A stretch of 64,000 bases of DNA from positions 277,519-341,518 of the forward strand of contig JARWZZ010000007.1 of assembly GCA_029866125.1 (NCBI GenBank), written 5' to 3'. How positions within the stretch are numbered: the first letter of the stretch is position 1; each line of letters starts with the position of its first letter. A program made the position numbers and the translations under genes. The stretch comes from Limnobacter sp. GTDB lineage: Bacteria; Pseudomonadota; Gammaproteobacteria; Burkholderiales; Burkholderiaceae_B. Shown here piece after piece: positions 35,324 through 44,442 of the stretch. The notes beneath the pieces were generated by a model. It did no database searches and was not told the DNA's origin. It saw nothing but the letters and a program-made list of their open reading frames with translations.

Positions 35324-36697
35324 ATGGCCAAAGCCAAACTTCAATACCAGTGCACCGAATGTGGTGGCGTTTTTGCCAAATGGCAGGGCCAGTGTTCGGA
35401 ATGCAGCAGTTGGAACACTCTGGTGGAGTCCGCTGTGAGCACCAACACCTCCAAATCGTCTCGATTCACAGCCTTGGCGGCCAACACGGCTGATTTGGTT
35501 AAGTTGTCAGAAATTCCGGCTGAAGAACACCCGCGTTTCAGCAGTGGGGTGGGGGAGTTTGATCGCGTGCTGGGCGGTGGCATGGTGCCGGGCATGGTTG
35601 TACTACTGGGGGGTGACCCCGGTATTGGCAAGTCCACCCTGTTGCTTCAATCCATGGTCATTTTGTCTGAAGCAAAAAATGTGTTGTATGTCAGCGGTGA
35701 AGAGTCTGCTGGGCAAATAGCCCTGCGGGCCCAGCGTTTGGGCTTGGGTGACACAGACCTAACTGTGCTGACTGAAATTGAACTCGAAAAAATCCTGCAA
35801 GCGGTTGAAAAGTTCAAACCCGCCGTGTTGGTCATCGATTCCATTCAAACCATGTACACCAGCGAGCTGACCGCAGCACCCGGCTCGGTTAGCCAAGTGC
35901 GAGAATGCGCCAGCCAAATTACTCGTGCAGCCAAAACTTTGGGCATTACCACCATATTGGTGGGCCATGTCACCAAAGAGGGCACATTGGCCGGGCCTCG
36001 CGTGCTGGAGCACATTGTGGACACGGTTTTGTACTTCGAGGGGGATTCCCAATCCTCATTCCGCTTGGTGCGCGCATTCAAAAATCGGTTTGGTGCGGTC
36101 AATGAGCTGGGTGTTTTTGCCATGACAGACCGCGGGTTGAAAGGGGTTAGTAACCCCTCGGCCCTGTTCCTTTCCCAACATTCAGAGTGGGTTGCTGGGT
36201 CTTGCGTGATGGTGACCCAAGAGGGCGCCCGCCCACTGCTTGTGGAAATTCAAGCATTGGTGGATGCCTCACACGCGCCTGCGCCACGTCGGTTAAGTGT
36301 AGGCCTTGAGCAAAACCGTTTGGCCATGTTGCTGGCAGTGTTGCATCGCCATGCCGGGTTGGCTTTTTTTGATCAAGATATTTTTATCAATGCAGTGGGT
36401 GGGGTGCGCATTTCCGAACCTGCAGCCGATTTAGCGATTGCACTGGCCATGGTGTCATCATTGAGAAACAAGCCTTTGCCCCGCCATTTGGTGGTGTTTG
36501 GTGAGGTGGGTTTGTCTGGCGAGATTCGTCCTGCACCGCGCGGTCAAGAGCGCCTTCGCGAAGCTGCCAAGCTGGGCTTTACCCACGCCATCGTGCCCTC
36601 CAGCAATTTACCCAAACAAGACATCGATGGAATTGAAGTCATCGGGGTCGATCGGATCGAAAAAGCACTCCAAGCGCTGCGAGAAAGATTCCTGTAG
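35324..36697 (+). CDS. radA: DNA repair protein RadA (Sms)
   Basis: Branch-migrating ATPase of homologous recombination. A zinc finger (C10, C13, C24, C27 in QCTECGGVFAKWQGQCSEC) starts the protein. The RecA-like core has Walker A GGDPGIGKSTLLLQ and the RadA-specific KNRFG motif in RAFKNRFGAVNELGVF. The C-terminal domain resembles the Lon protease domain (DIFINAVGGVRISEPAADLAIALAMVSSL) but serves as a scaffold in this family. Length 457 is normal. It follows alr closely, probably co-transcribed. Confidence 0.97.
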   Translation: MAKAKLQYQCTECGGVFAKWQGQCSECSSWNTLVESAVSTNTSKSSRFTALAANTADLVKLSEIPAEEHPRFSSGVGEFDRVLGGGMVPGMVVLLGGDPGIGKSTLLLQSMVILSEAKNVLYVSGEESAGQIALRAQRLGLGDTDLTVLTEIELEKILQAVEKFKPAVLVIDSIQTMYTSELTAAPGSVSQVRECASQITRAAKTLGITTILVGHVTKEGTLAGPRVLEHIVDTVLYFEGDSQSSFRLVRAFKNRFGAVNELGVFAMTDRGLKGVSNPSALFLSQHSEWVAGSCVMVTQEGARPLLVEIQALVDASHAPAPRRLSVGLEQNRLAMLLAVLHRHAGLAFFDQDIFINAVGGVRISEPAADLAIALAMVSSLRNKPLPRHLVVFGEVGLSGEIRPAPRGQERLREAAKLGFTHAIVPSSNLPKQDIDGIEVIGVDRIEKALQALRERFL

Positions 36698-36804
36698 CCC
36701 CTAGTGTATAGAAATTGTCTTTTGAGCAGCATTTTGCACGAAAGCCAAGCAAAGCTGACCTGCGCCCTTTGACCCAAGCTTGGAAACCCACCACAATTGG
36801 CGGG

Positions 36805-36840
36805 TTGAATTTGAGTAGTCACAGTGGTCAATTTGATCAC
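36805..36840 (+). promoter_or_regulatory. Putative operator/promoter of the RND efflux operon
   Basis: GTGGTCA (36824-36830) and TGATCAC (36834-36840) form a near-perfect inverted repeat with a 3-bp spacer. TTGAAT (36805-36810) with TCAATT (36828-36833, 17-bp spacing) could be a weak promoter whose -10 is covered by the repeat. This arrangement suits a dimeric repressor. No regulator gene is adjacent. Confidence 0.4.
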
Positions 36841-36857
36841 AATAAAAAAAGGGTGAA

Positions 36858-38006
36858 ATGTTGTATTCAGGCCGCCGGTTTAACTCCCACGCATTTTTAA
36901 ACGCCTTGGTCGCTTTGGTATTTGCTGGCCTACTTATCAGTGGCCTGTCCGCCTGCTCTCGCAAAGCACCCGACACCTCTGAAATTATTCGCCCTGTGCG
37001 CGTGATGGAGTTGCAAAGTGCCGCCGCTGCTGTGCAGGAAAGTTACCCTGCCCAAATTGAACCCCGTTATTCATCACCCCTTAGTTTTTTGGTGGGTGGA
37101 AAACTGCTTGAACGCAAAGTGGAGTTGGGCCAACGCGTCACCAAAAATCAGGTAATTGCGCGGATTGATCCTCAAGATTTGCAACTCGGCCTTAAAGCGG
37201 CACAAGCCCAATTGGATGCAGCCAAGGCCGATCAATCTCAAGCCAAAACTGATCTCGATCGTTCTAAAACGCTGAAAGACCAAGGTTTTGTGAGTCAGGC
37301 TGAGCTGGACCGCAGGCAACTCGCCTTGGATGCGGCAGCCAGTAGGCTTAATCAGGCCACAGCCCAATTCAATGTGCAATCCAACCAAGCTCGCTACGGC
37401 ACCCTACTAGCACCCAATGATGGCGTCATTGCACAAGTGTTTGTGGAAGCAGGCCAAAATGTATCCCCCGGTCAGCCCGTGGTGCAGTGGGCCGACCCCA
37501 AGGCTGTTCAAGCACGAATTGCAGTGCCCGAGGGCAGAGTGGCAGCCTACAAAGTAGGGCGCGCAGCTCAAGCCAGGCTTTGGGCAGGGCAAGACGCCTT
37601 GGACGCTACGGTTAGAGAAGTATCCCCGGTTGCCGACCCACTCACACGCGCTTACCCCGTGCTTTTGGACATTAAAGACCCCAAAGCCGAGGCCCGCTTT
37701 GGAATGAGTGCAACTGTGCTGTTTAGCCGGGAGGTTTCGCAGTCTGCATTCAAATTGCCCATAGCCTCACTTGTTGCGTCTACCCAAGGGGCTTATGTGT
37801 GGGTGTTTGACGAAAAGCAGGGCATTGTCAACAAGCGCGAAGTCAAACCGTTTGATATTTCCGAAAGTGATTTCCTAGTCAAGGAAGGCCTCAAGGAAGG
37901 TGAATTGATTGTCACCGCAGGCACACACGTGCTCAACGATGGACAAAAAGCCAAGCGCTTTATTGAGCCCAAAGACATCGAAAAAGCAGCGCGCGCCACA
38001 AAATGA
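36858..38006 (+). CDS. RND efflux periplasmic adaptor subunit (lipoprotein)
   Basis: Membrane fusion protein of an RND tripartite efflux system. The N-terminus is a lipoprotein signal (LVALVFAGLLISGLSAC) with lipidated C33. The order is typical: first beta-barrel/lipoyl half (PRYSSPLSFLVGGKLLERKVELGQRVTKNQVIARIDPQDL), then an alpha-helical hairpin (residues about 110-170, KAAQAQLDAAKADQSQAKTDL...) and the second lipoyl half (LLAPNDGVIAQVFVEAGQNVSPGQPVVQW). The beta-barrel follows (RFGMSATVLFSR) and then the membrane-proximal domain. Substrate is unknown. The stop overlaps the pump start by 4 bp (ATGA). Confidence 0.92.
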   Translation: MLYSGRRFNSHAFLNALVALVFAGLLISGLSACSRKAPDTSEIIRPVRVMELQSAAAAVQESYPAQIEPRYSSPLSFLVGGKLLERKVELGQRVTKNQVIARIDPQDLQLGLKAAQAQLDAAKADQSQAKTDLDRSKTLKDQGFVSQAELDRRQLALDAAASRLNQATAQFNVQSNQARYGTLLAPNDGVIAQVFVEAGQNVSPGQPVVQWADPKAVQARIAVPEGRVAAYKVGRAAQARLWAGQDALDATVREVSPVADPLTRAYPVLLDIKDPKAEARFGMSATVLFSREVSQSAFKLPIASLVASTQGAYVWVFDEKQGIVNKREVKPFDISESDFLVKEGLKEGELIVTAGTHVLNDGQKAKRFIEPKDIEKAARATK

Positions 38007-41000
38007 AAAACATCAATTTGTCACGCTGGGCGCTTGAAAACCAGCCCATGGTCCGCTTCCTGTTGGCGGTTTTTCTGTTTGCAGGCGTGTTTGCGTATTT
38101 TGCGCTGGGTCAAGAAGAGGATCCACCTTTCGTTTTCCGTGGCATGGTCGTCCGGGTTTATTGGCCCGGTGCAAGCTCCATGCAAATGGCCCAGCAAGTG
38201 GCTGATCCCATTGAAAAAGTGCTGCAGGAGGTGCCTTACGCCAACAAGGTGCGGTCCTACTCCAAGCCGGGTGAAACCGTTATTTTCCTGTTGCTCAAGG
38301 ACAGCGCGCCTCCCAAGCAGATCCCAGACGTGTGGTACACCACCCGTAAACGGGTCAACGACATGGCATTTTCCCTGCCACGCGGCGTAATTGGCCCTTT
38401 TTACAACGACGAATTTGGCGACACGTTTGGCGTCATGCTGGGTTTCTCCGCCGACGGGTTTAACTACGCCGAGCTCAAAGACTTTGTGCGCCAAGTTCGG
38501 CAAGAGCTGCTTCAAGTGCCGGATGTGGCCAAAGTGGAAATGTTCGGATTGCAGTCCGAGAAAGTATTTGTTGATATTTCACATCGTAAATTGGCTGAAC
38601 TGGGTATCAGCGCCAGTCAACTCATCCACGATTTGAACGCTCAAAATGCAGTGGTGGATCAAGGTGTACTTAGCCTTGAAGACCAAAAAGTGTGGTCCCG
38701 GGTGCAAGGTCAGTTCAGCTCCGTGGATGAATTGGCCAATATGCCCATTCGTGCGGGCAAAAACACCATTCTGCTCAAAGACATTGGCGTGGTCAGCCGG
38801 GGTTACCAAGACCCGCCAGTCACCAAAGTTCGCTTCAACGGGAAGGAGGTGATTGGCGTTGGCATTTCCATGGTCAATGGTGGCGACATCATTCGCCTGG
38901 GCGAGAATTTGGACAAAGCCGAGCGTCGTATTTTGGAAGCCTTGCCTCAAGGCATACAAATGGCGCGTATGACAGACCAACCTCGGTCTGTGAAGTCCTC
39001 AGTCGATGAGTTTATCAAAGTCCTGATTGAAGCGATTGTGATTGTGCTTGCAGTCAGCTTCGTCAGTTTGGGCTTGCACACCAAGCCTTTCCGGGTGGAT
39101 ATTCGCCCCGGCCTAGTGGTGGCGCTGACCATCCCGCTGGTGTTGGCACTCACATTTTTGTCGATGAAGTTTTTCAACATCAACCTGCACAAAATTTCAC
39201 TCGGCGCGTTGATCATTGCCTTGGGCTTGTTGGTGGATGACGCCATCATCGCCGTGGAAATGATGGTTCGAAAGTTGGAGGAAGGCTACTCACGTTTTGA
39301 CTCAGCCATTTTCGCCTACGATTCCACAGCCATCCCCATGCTGACTGGCACCCTGATTACCGCAGCGGGGTTTTTGCCAATCGCCTTGGCAAAGTCCTCA
39401 GCAGGCGAATACACATTTTCCATATTCGCAGTCACCTCACTGGCTTTGATTTTGTCTTGGTTCGTGGCCGTTATTTTTGTGCCGTACATCGGCTACTGGC
39501 TGCTTAAAAAACCAACTGGCGAGCAGCATGAGGTATTCGACACACCTTTCTACATGGGCTTTCGCAAGCTGATTGAAGGCTGCATTAACCACCGTTGGCT
39601 AACCATCGGCGTAACTGTTGCAGCCTTCGTGTTGGGTGGTTACTCCTTCAAGTTTATTGAGCAACAGTTTTTCCCTGATTCCAACCGATTGGAAGTGATG
39701 GTCAACCTTTGGTTGCCTGAAGGTTCGTCTTATTACGAGAGTGAGGCCCAAGCCAAAAAGCTGGAAGCTTGGCTGGCACAACAACCGGAAATTGAGAGTT
39801 ATTCCACCTTTGTAGGCAACGGTGCCCCCCGTTTTTATCTCTCGCTGGATCAAAAGTTTGTTCAAAGCAACTTGGTCGAGTTGATTGTTTATCCCAAGTC
39901 ATTCAAAGACCGGGAGGCCATTCGTCCACGAATGGTCGCCTATTTGGAAGAGAACTTCCCCGATGTTCGCCACCGCACCACCTTACTGCCCAATGGTCCG
40001 CCAGTGGCCTATCCCATTCAGTTTGTAGTGCGTGGCCCAGACCCATTCGTGGTCAGGGCTGTGGCTGACGAGGTAAAAAAAGCCATTTCAACCAGCGAAT
40101 ATGTGCGCGGTGCGCATGACAACTGGAATGAAAACATCAAAGTCATGAAAATGAACGTGGATCAGGCCCGTGCTCGCGCCTTGGGCGTCACCAGCGAAAG
40201 CATTGCCCAAAGTTCTCAAGTGGTTTTGTCTGGCGCAATCATCGGTCAATACCGCGAGAACAATCGCTTAATTGACATCGTATTGCGTAACCCAGAGGAT
40301 GAGCGCAGCTCGCTTGAAGAATTGCAAAACGCCATGGTGCCCACCTCCAACGGCAAATTCGTGCCCCTGTCTCAAGTCGGCAAATTGGACATTACTTTCG
40401 AGCCGGGTGTTATTTGGCGTGAGAATGGCGACTTTGCAATCACCGTCAAAGCCGATGTGGTGTCGGGCATTCAAGGCACCACAGTGGCATTGGCTCTGAA
40501 CAAAGCCTTGGAGCCCATGCGCGCCCAATTGCCTTTGGGTGTCAAAATCAATTTGGACGGCTTGGCCGCCGACTCGGGCGATGCCCAAAAATCCATCCTT
40601 GCCAATGTGCCATTGATGCTGTTCATCGTCATGACTTTGCTCATGATGCAACTGAAAAGCTTTGGCCGTACGCTGTTGGTTTACCTCACTGGGCCGTTAG
40701 GCATTATTGGTGCCGCTTTGGCCTTGTTGCTGTCAGGCAAACCATTCGGTTTTGTGGCTCAACTGGGCGTAATTGCCTTGTTTGGCATGATCATCCGGAA
40801 TTCCGTGATTTTGATTGATCAAATTGAACAAGACCGCGCTGCGGGAGTCAGCCCATTTGAGGCCATTGTGGGGTCCACCATCCGCCGTTCAAGGCCTATT
40901 TTGCTTACCGCCGCAGCAGCGGTGCTGGCCATGATTCCATTGATGCGCTCCCAATTTTGGGGGCCAATGGCCGTGGCCATCATGGGCGGGTTGATCGTAG

Positions 41001-41065
41001 CCACCTTATTGACCCTGTTTTTCCTGCCTGCTTTGTACGCGGCTGCCTACAAAATACGGAAATGA
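38003..41065 (+). CDS. RND efflux transporter permease
   Basis: Inner-membrane proton antiporter of the AcrB/HAE family, 1020 residues. The N-terminus has a cytoplasm-to-membrane start RWALENQPMVRFLLAVFLFAGVFAYFAL. The large periplasmic loops are VVRVYWPGASSMQMAQQVADPIEKVL and its partner in the second half. The proton-relay aspartates are visible as D412-D413 in LGLLVDDAIIAVEMMVRKLEEG, and helix 10-12 motifs are GMIIRNSVILIDQIEQDRAAG and AIVGSTIRRSRPILLTAAAAVLAMIPL. No outer-membrane TolC-type gene follows, so it probably shares a channel encoded elsewhere. Translationally coupled to the adaptor gene. Confidence 0.94.
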   Translation: MKNINLSRWALENQPMVRFLLAVFLFAGVFAYFALGQEEDPPFVFRGMVVRVYWPGASSMQMAQQVADPIEKVLQEVPYANKVRSYSKPGETVIFLLLKDSAPPKQIPDVWYTTRKRVNDMAFSLPRGVIGPFYNDEFGDTFGVMLGFSADGFNYAELKDFVRQVRQELLQVPDVAKVEMFGLQSEKVFVDISHRKLAELGISASQLIHDLNAQNAVVDQGVLSLEDQKVWSRVQGQFSSVDELANMPIRAGKNTILLKDIGVVSRGYQDPPVTKVRFNGKEVIGVGISMVNGGDIIRLGENLDKAERRILEALPQGIQMARMTDQPRSVKSSVDEFIKVLIEAIVIVLAVSFVSLGLHTKPFRVDIRPGLVVALTIPLVLALTFLSMKFFNINLHKISLGALIIALGLLVDDAIIAVEMMVRKLEEGYSRFDSAIFAYDSTAIPMLTGTLITAAGFLPIALAKSSAGEYTFSIFAVTSLALILSWFVAVIFVPYIGYWLLKKPTGEQHEVFDTPFYMGFRKLIEGCINHRWLTIGVTVAAFVLGGYSFKFIEQQFFPDSNRLEVMVNLWLPEGSSYYESEAQAKKLEAWLAQQPEIESYSTFVGNGAPRFYLSLDQKFVQSNLVELIVYPKSFKDREAIRPRMVAYLEENFPDVRHRTTLLPNGPPVAYPIQFVVRGPDPFVVRAVADEVKKAISTSEYVRGAHDNWNENIKVMKMNVDQARARALGVTSESIAQSSQVVLSGAIIGQYRENNRLIDIVLRNPEDERSSLEELQNAMVPTSNGKFVPLSQVGKLDITFEPGVIWRENGDFAITVKADVVSGIQGTTVALALNKALEPMRAQLPLGVKINLDGLAADSGDAQKSILANVPLMLFIVMTLLMMQLKSFGRTLLVYLTGPLGIIGAALALLLSGKPFGFVAQLGVIALFGMIIRNSVILIDQIEQDRAAGVSPFEAIVGSTIRRSRPILLTAAAAVLAMIPLMRSQFWGPMAVAIMGGLIVATLLTLFFLPALYAAAYKIRK

Positions 41066-41124
41066 ATAACAAATCGTTGAACCAACCCCCGGCTTTTGCT
41101 GCCTTCACCGAGTCACTCACTGCG

Positions 41125-41991
41125 TTATCTTCTCAGCACCTGCGTGGTCCATGCGGTGCTGAACTTCTTCCAAGGGCTTAGTATTTTTTGTTCAGTCAAC
41201 AGCAAATACCCAGACTGACTGTGTAATTTGAATTCAGCCTCGCGCATTCTAAACAAGGCCCTTAGTGGCCTGCACCCCAATTGCAGTTTGCTTGGCAGGC
41301 TTTTCCAGTGCCTGTTGGCCTCGCGGATCAAGAACTCACCCGACTCCTTGAACAATGCTTGAGTTGCAGCAGTGTGCTCTCGCTTCTTCAATTGCTCGGC
41401 CGTCACCTCGTGCGCCTGCAACCAATCAATCGGCAAAGGCTGAAAGCCGTCATCCAAGTATTTCGCGATACGCAGCAATTGGGTCAGTTGCAGCGACCGG
41501 GCCCAGAACAGCAATAAACCATCCGAAGTCCCTTGACCTTGCGTGGCCGACGGCTTTGAACCCAATTGCACAGCCAGCGCTGATTCCAAAACCGCCCCCC
41601 AGGGTTTCACAGAGGCCAGCACACTTTGAAAAGCCTGCTGGTCGGTTTGATTGCGCTTGATGTCTGTGGAATCCACCACCTGATTAATCAAGTCACCCCA
41701 ATGTTCATCTGGCAAAGCGTTAATGACATCAGGCCCGATTGCAAGAATCACTGGGTGTTGAGCCTGTTTGCTGCGGCAATCCAACAAGGCATTGCGCCAC
41801 CAACCCAACTTGACTTGAGCCAAGCCTGCCTCAAATTGCAACATCGCAGCACGTTTAATTTCATGCGTCAAGGCGAAGCAGCCCAGCCAAAAAGCCTTAT
41901 CCCGTGGCTGTTGAAACAACAAAGCGTAGTAAAGAGAACTGCCTTCTTTCCCCACTTTTTCAGTACAAAACGCGATTTCCTTCTCAAACAT
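41125..41991 (-). CDS. Squalene/phytoene synthase-like protein, probably non-catalytic
   Basis: A 288-residue all-alpha protein with the layout of the squalene/phytoene synthase family. The opening GSSLYYALLFQQPRDKAFWLGCFALTHEI aligns with the usual GSSLYYSLLF...ALYAF start, LAQVKLGWWRNALLD with the LxWWRxEL motif, and LQLTQLLRIAKYLDDGFQPLPIDWL with the second catalytic region. Both Asp-rich diphosphate-binding motifs are missing: REVDD-type residues are replaced by HEIKRA, and RDVGED by RIAKYLDD. It is therefore likely a pseudoenzyme, like the complex I assembly factor NDUFAF6 of the same family. No hopanoid genes are nearby. Function unknown. Confidence 0.65.
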   Translation of the reverse strand: MFEKEIAFCTEKVGKEGSSLYYALLFQQPRDKAFWLGCFALTHEIKRAAMLQFEAGLAQVKLGWWRNALLDCRSKQAQHPVILAIGPDVINALPDEHWGDLINQVVDSTDIKRNQTDQQAFQSVLASVKPWGAVLESALAVQLGSKPSATQGQGTSDGLLLFWARSLQLTQLLRIAKYLDDGFQPLPIDWLQAHEVTAEQLKKREHTAATQALFKESGEFLIREANRHWKSLPSKLQLGCRPLRALFRMREAEFKLHSQSGYLLLTEQKILSPWKKFSTAWTTQVLRR

Positions 41992-42074
41992 AACTGGCCT
42001 TGCTCACAAATCAATACTTCACAAAGCAGGGATGCTAGCACACAGACATAAATTCGAGTTATACTGCACGCCTT

Positions 42075-42159
42075 GCGGGGTTGGCGGAATTGGTAGACGC
42101 ACTGGATTTAGGTTCCAGCGCCTTACGGCGTGAGAGTTCGAGTCTCTCATCCCGCACCA
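42075..42159 (+). tRNA. tRNA-Leu (UAG anticodon)
   Basis: An 85-nt type II tRNA with encoded CCA. The acceptor GCGGGGT (42075-42081) pairs with ATCCCGC (42149-42155); the anticodon stem-loop CTGGA-TTTAGGT-TCCAG gives anticodon TAG. The long variable arm (GCCTTACGGC) and T-arm GAGAG-TTCGAGT-CTCTC are intact. TTATACT just upstream (42059-42065) resembles a -10 box. A hairpin terminator follows at 42185. Confidence 0.97.
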
Positions 42160-42184
42160 AACAAACGGTGTACAAATAGTGCCT

Positions 42185-42225
42185 AAAGGCAGTTTCATGG
42201 TTTCATGAAGCTGCCTTTTGCTTTT
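42185..42225 (+). terminator. Terminator after tRNA-Leu
   Basis: AAAGGCAGTTTCATG pairs with CATGAAGCTGCCTTT (one G-U) around a short loop, followed by TGCTTTT. The 190 bp from here to tig contain no gene I can support. Confidence 0.85.
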
Positions 42226-42410
42226 CCAGCCCCTGTCTTTATCACCGATAATCCTCAAACCGATCCGGCCCCAGTCAAACCCCCTTCATACTTGTGTAAG
42301 ATATGCAGCATGTGAAGGTGCCTGCATTTTTCGGGCGCGTTCGTTTTAACCCATTAGCCGATTAACAGGGTGCGGACCTCTCGCCCCCTATTCAAGTGTA
42401 AGAGTTATCA

Positions 42411-43715
42411 ATGTCTGAGAACACCCAACCAGTCAGCAGCCTTGAGAAAACCATTTCTTTGAAGCTTTCAGTCGACAAAATCAATTCCGAAGTGGAAAAG
42501 CGCCTGAAAAGCGTGGCTCGCACAGCACGCATGCCTGGTTTCCGTCCCGGCAAAGTGCCAATGAAAATGGTGGTGCAAAATTACGGCCCGCAAATCCACT
42601 CCGAAGTGCTGAACGACGAGATCGGTCGCACATTCTCGGAAGAAGTGACCAAGCAAGAACTGCGCGTAGCCGGTACACCCCGCATCGAAAAAGCCAAAGA
42701 TGCGTCTGACGATGCGTTTGAATTCGATGCAATTTTCGAAGTGTTCCCAGAGATCAAGTTTGGCGACTTTGGCGCCTTGGAAGTTGAAAAAACAATTTGC
42801 AATGTGTCCGACGCTGAAGTGGATAAAACCATTGAAATCTTGCGCAAGCAGCGCGCTTCATTCGCTGAAGTAGATCGCGGCTCACAAGAAGAAGACAAAG
42901 TCACTTTGGACTTCCTGGGCAAAATCGACGACGTCGCATTCCCCGGCGGTACAGCTGAAGACTTCTCGTTCGTCATTGGCAAAGGCCAAATGCTGCCCGA
43001 GTTCGAAGCAGCCTCCAAAGGCATGAAAGTCGGCGAGAAAAAAACCTTCCCACTGGCATTCCCAGAGGACTACCACGGCAAAGACGTGGCTGGTAAAACC
43101 GCCCAGTTTGAAATCACAATCAAGAAAGTTGAAGCACCCAAGCTGCCCGAACTGAACGAAGAGTTCGCCAAAACAATGGGTATTGCTGAAGGCACAATTG
43201 AAAAGCTGCGTGAAGACGTACGTACCAACTTGGCTCGTGAAGTCGGCAATCGCGTTAAAGCACAAACCAAGCAGTCCGTCATGGACGCTCTGGTTAAAGT
43301 GGCTGAGTTCGAAGTGCCCAAAGCGCTGGTTTCCTCTGAAACCACCGAACTGTCTGCCCGCGCCCGTGAAGACTTGCGCGCCCGCGGCATGCAAGGTGTA
43401 GAAAACATTCAGTTGCCTGAAGATTTGTTCACCGCACAAGCCGAGCGCCGTGTGCGTTTGGGCTTGATCGTGTCCGAATTGGTCAAAGTGCAAAATTTGC
43501 AAGCCAAACCCGAACAGGTGCGTGCATTCATTGAAGAACAAGCGCAAAGTTATGAAAACCCGGCTGAAGTGTTGCAGTGGTACTTCCAAGACCGCTCACG
43601 CCTGGCCGAAGTAGAAGCCGTGGTTTTGGAAGACAACGTGGTGGAATGGACGCTGTCCAACACCAAAGTGGTTGAAAAAAGCCTAGCATTTGACGAACTG
43701 ATGGGAAATAAATAA
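42411..43715 (+). CDS. tig: Trigger factor
   Basis: Ribosome-associated chaperone with peptidyl-prolyl isomerase activity that receives nascent chains at the exit tunnel. The 434-residue protein has the N-terminal ribosome-binding loop ARMPGFRPGKVPMKMV (signature GFRxGKxP, residues about 40-55) and the FKBP-like domain (about 150-245, DKVTLDFLGKIDDVAFPGGTAEDFSFVIGKGQMLPEFE). The helical C-terminal chaperone domain includes EEQAQSYENPAEVLQWYFQDRSRLAEVEAVVLEDNVVEWTL. It heads the classic tig-clpP-clpX-lon-hupB-ppiD cluster and abuts clpP. Confidence 0.97.
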   Translation: MSENTQPVSSLEKTISLKLSVDKINSEVEKRLKSVARTARMPGFRPGKVPMKMVVQNYGPQIHSEVLNDEIGRTFSEEVTKQELRVAGTPRIEKAKDASDDAFEFDAIFEVFPEIKFGDFGALEVEKTICNVSDAEVDKTIEILRKQRASFAEVDRGSQEEDKVTLDFLGKIDDVAFPGGTAEDFSFVIGKGQMLPEFEAASKGMKVGEKKTFPLAFPEDYHGKDVAGKTAQFEITIKKVEAPKLPELNEEFAKTMGIAEGTIEKLREDVRTNLAREVGNRVKAQTKQSVMDALVKVAEFEVPKALVSSETTELSARAREDLRARGMQGVENIQLPEDLFTAQAERRVRLGLIVSELVKVQNLQAKPEQVRAFIEEQAQSYENPAEVLQWYFQDRSRLAEVEAVVLEDNVVEWTLSNTKVVEKSLAFDELMGNK

Positions 43716-44390
43716 ATGATTTGGAACCCTCGCAACATGACGACTTATTCAAACGGAAGTAGCAGTATGGAACCCCAGGGCAATATGTACGTGCCCATGG
43801 TGATTGAACAAAGCGGCAGGGGCGAGCGGGCCTATGACATTTATTCGCGACTGCTCAAAGAGCGCGTTATTTTCATGGTCGGTCCAATCAACGACCAAAT
43901 GGCCAACGTAATCGTTGCTCAAATGTTGTTCCTTGAGTCAGAAAACCCAGACAAGGACATCTCCCTGTACATCAACAGTCCAGGTGGGTCCGTGTCTGCC
44001 GGTATGGCCATTTATGACACCATGCAGTTCATCAAGCCCGACGTGTCTACATTGTGCACAGGCTTGGCTGCCAGCATGGGGTCATTCCTGCTGTCATCAG
44101 GCACCAAAGGCAAGCGCTTTTCCCTGCCAAATTCCCGCATCATGATTCACCAACCTTTGGGTGGTGTTCAGGGTCAGGCGTCTGACATCGAAATCCATGC
44201 CAAGGAAATTCTGTATTTGAAAGGCAAGCTGAACGGCATTTTGGCTGAAAACACAGGCAAGACAGTCGAAGAGATTGAAAAAGACACGGACCGTGATAAC
44301 TTCATGAGTGCAGACTCAGCCAAAGATTATGGTTTGATCGACCGTGTAATCAAGAACCGTACAGATCCAATCGAAAAGATTGAAAAGTAG
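43716..44390 (+). CDS. clpP: ATP-dependent Clp protease proteolytic subunit ClpP
   Basis: Serine protease that forms a tetradecamer and works with ClpX (next gene). The catalytic Ser lies in [11 protein letters not shown] (codon 120 from this start), the His in IMIHQPLGG and the Asp in EKDTDRDNF. The ClpP signature [28 protein letters not shown] opens the mature protein. Three in-frame ATG codons are possible: 43716 (directly after the tig stop, behind GGGAAATAAATAA), 43737 and 43767 (with GGAAG 7 bp upstream). The choice affects only the cleaved propeptide, and I cannot decide it. The longest is given. Confidence 0.95.
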   Translation: MIWNPRNMTTYSNGSSSMEPQGNMYVPMVIEQSGRGERAYDIYSRLLKERVIFMVGPINDQMANVIVAQMLFLESENPDKDISLYINSPGGSVSAGMAIYDTMQFIKPDVSTLCTGLAASMGSFLLSSGTKGKRFSLPNSRIMIHQPLGGVQGQASDIEIHAKEILYLKGKLNGILAENTGKTVEEIEKDTDRDNFMSADSAKDYGLIDRVIKNRTDPIEKIEK

Positions 44391-44442
44391 TCCATAAAAA
44401 TACCGAAATCGTAGTCAAGCAAAGGGCTTGTGAGGATCAGTA

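Noticed and set aside
42019..42258. 79-codon frame antisense to tRNA-Leu
   Set aside because: It runs through the tRNA on the opposite strand; this is a frequent false gene over tRNA-Leu.
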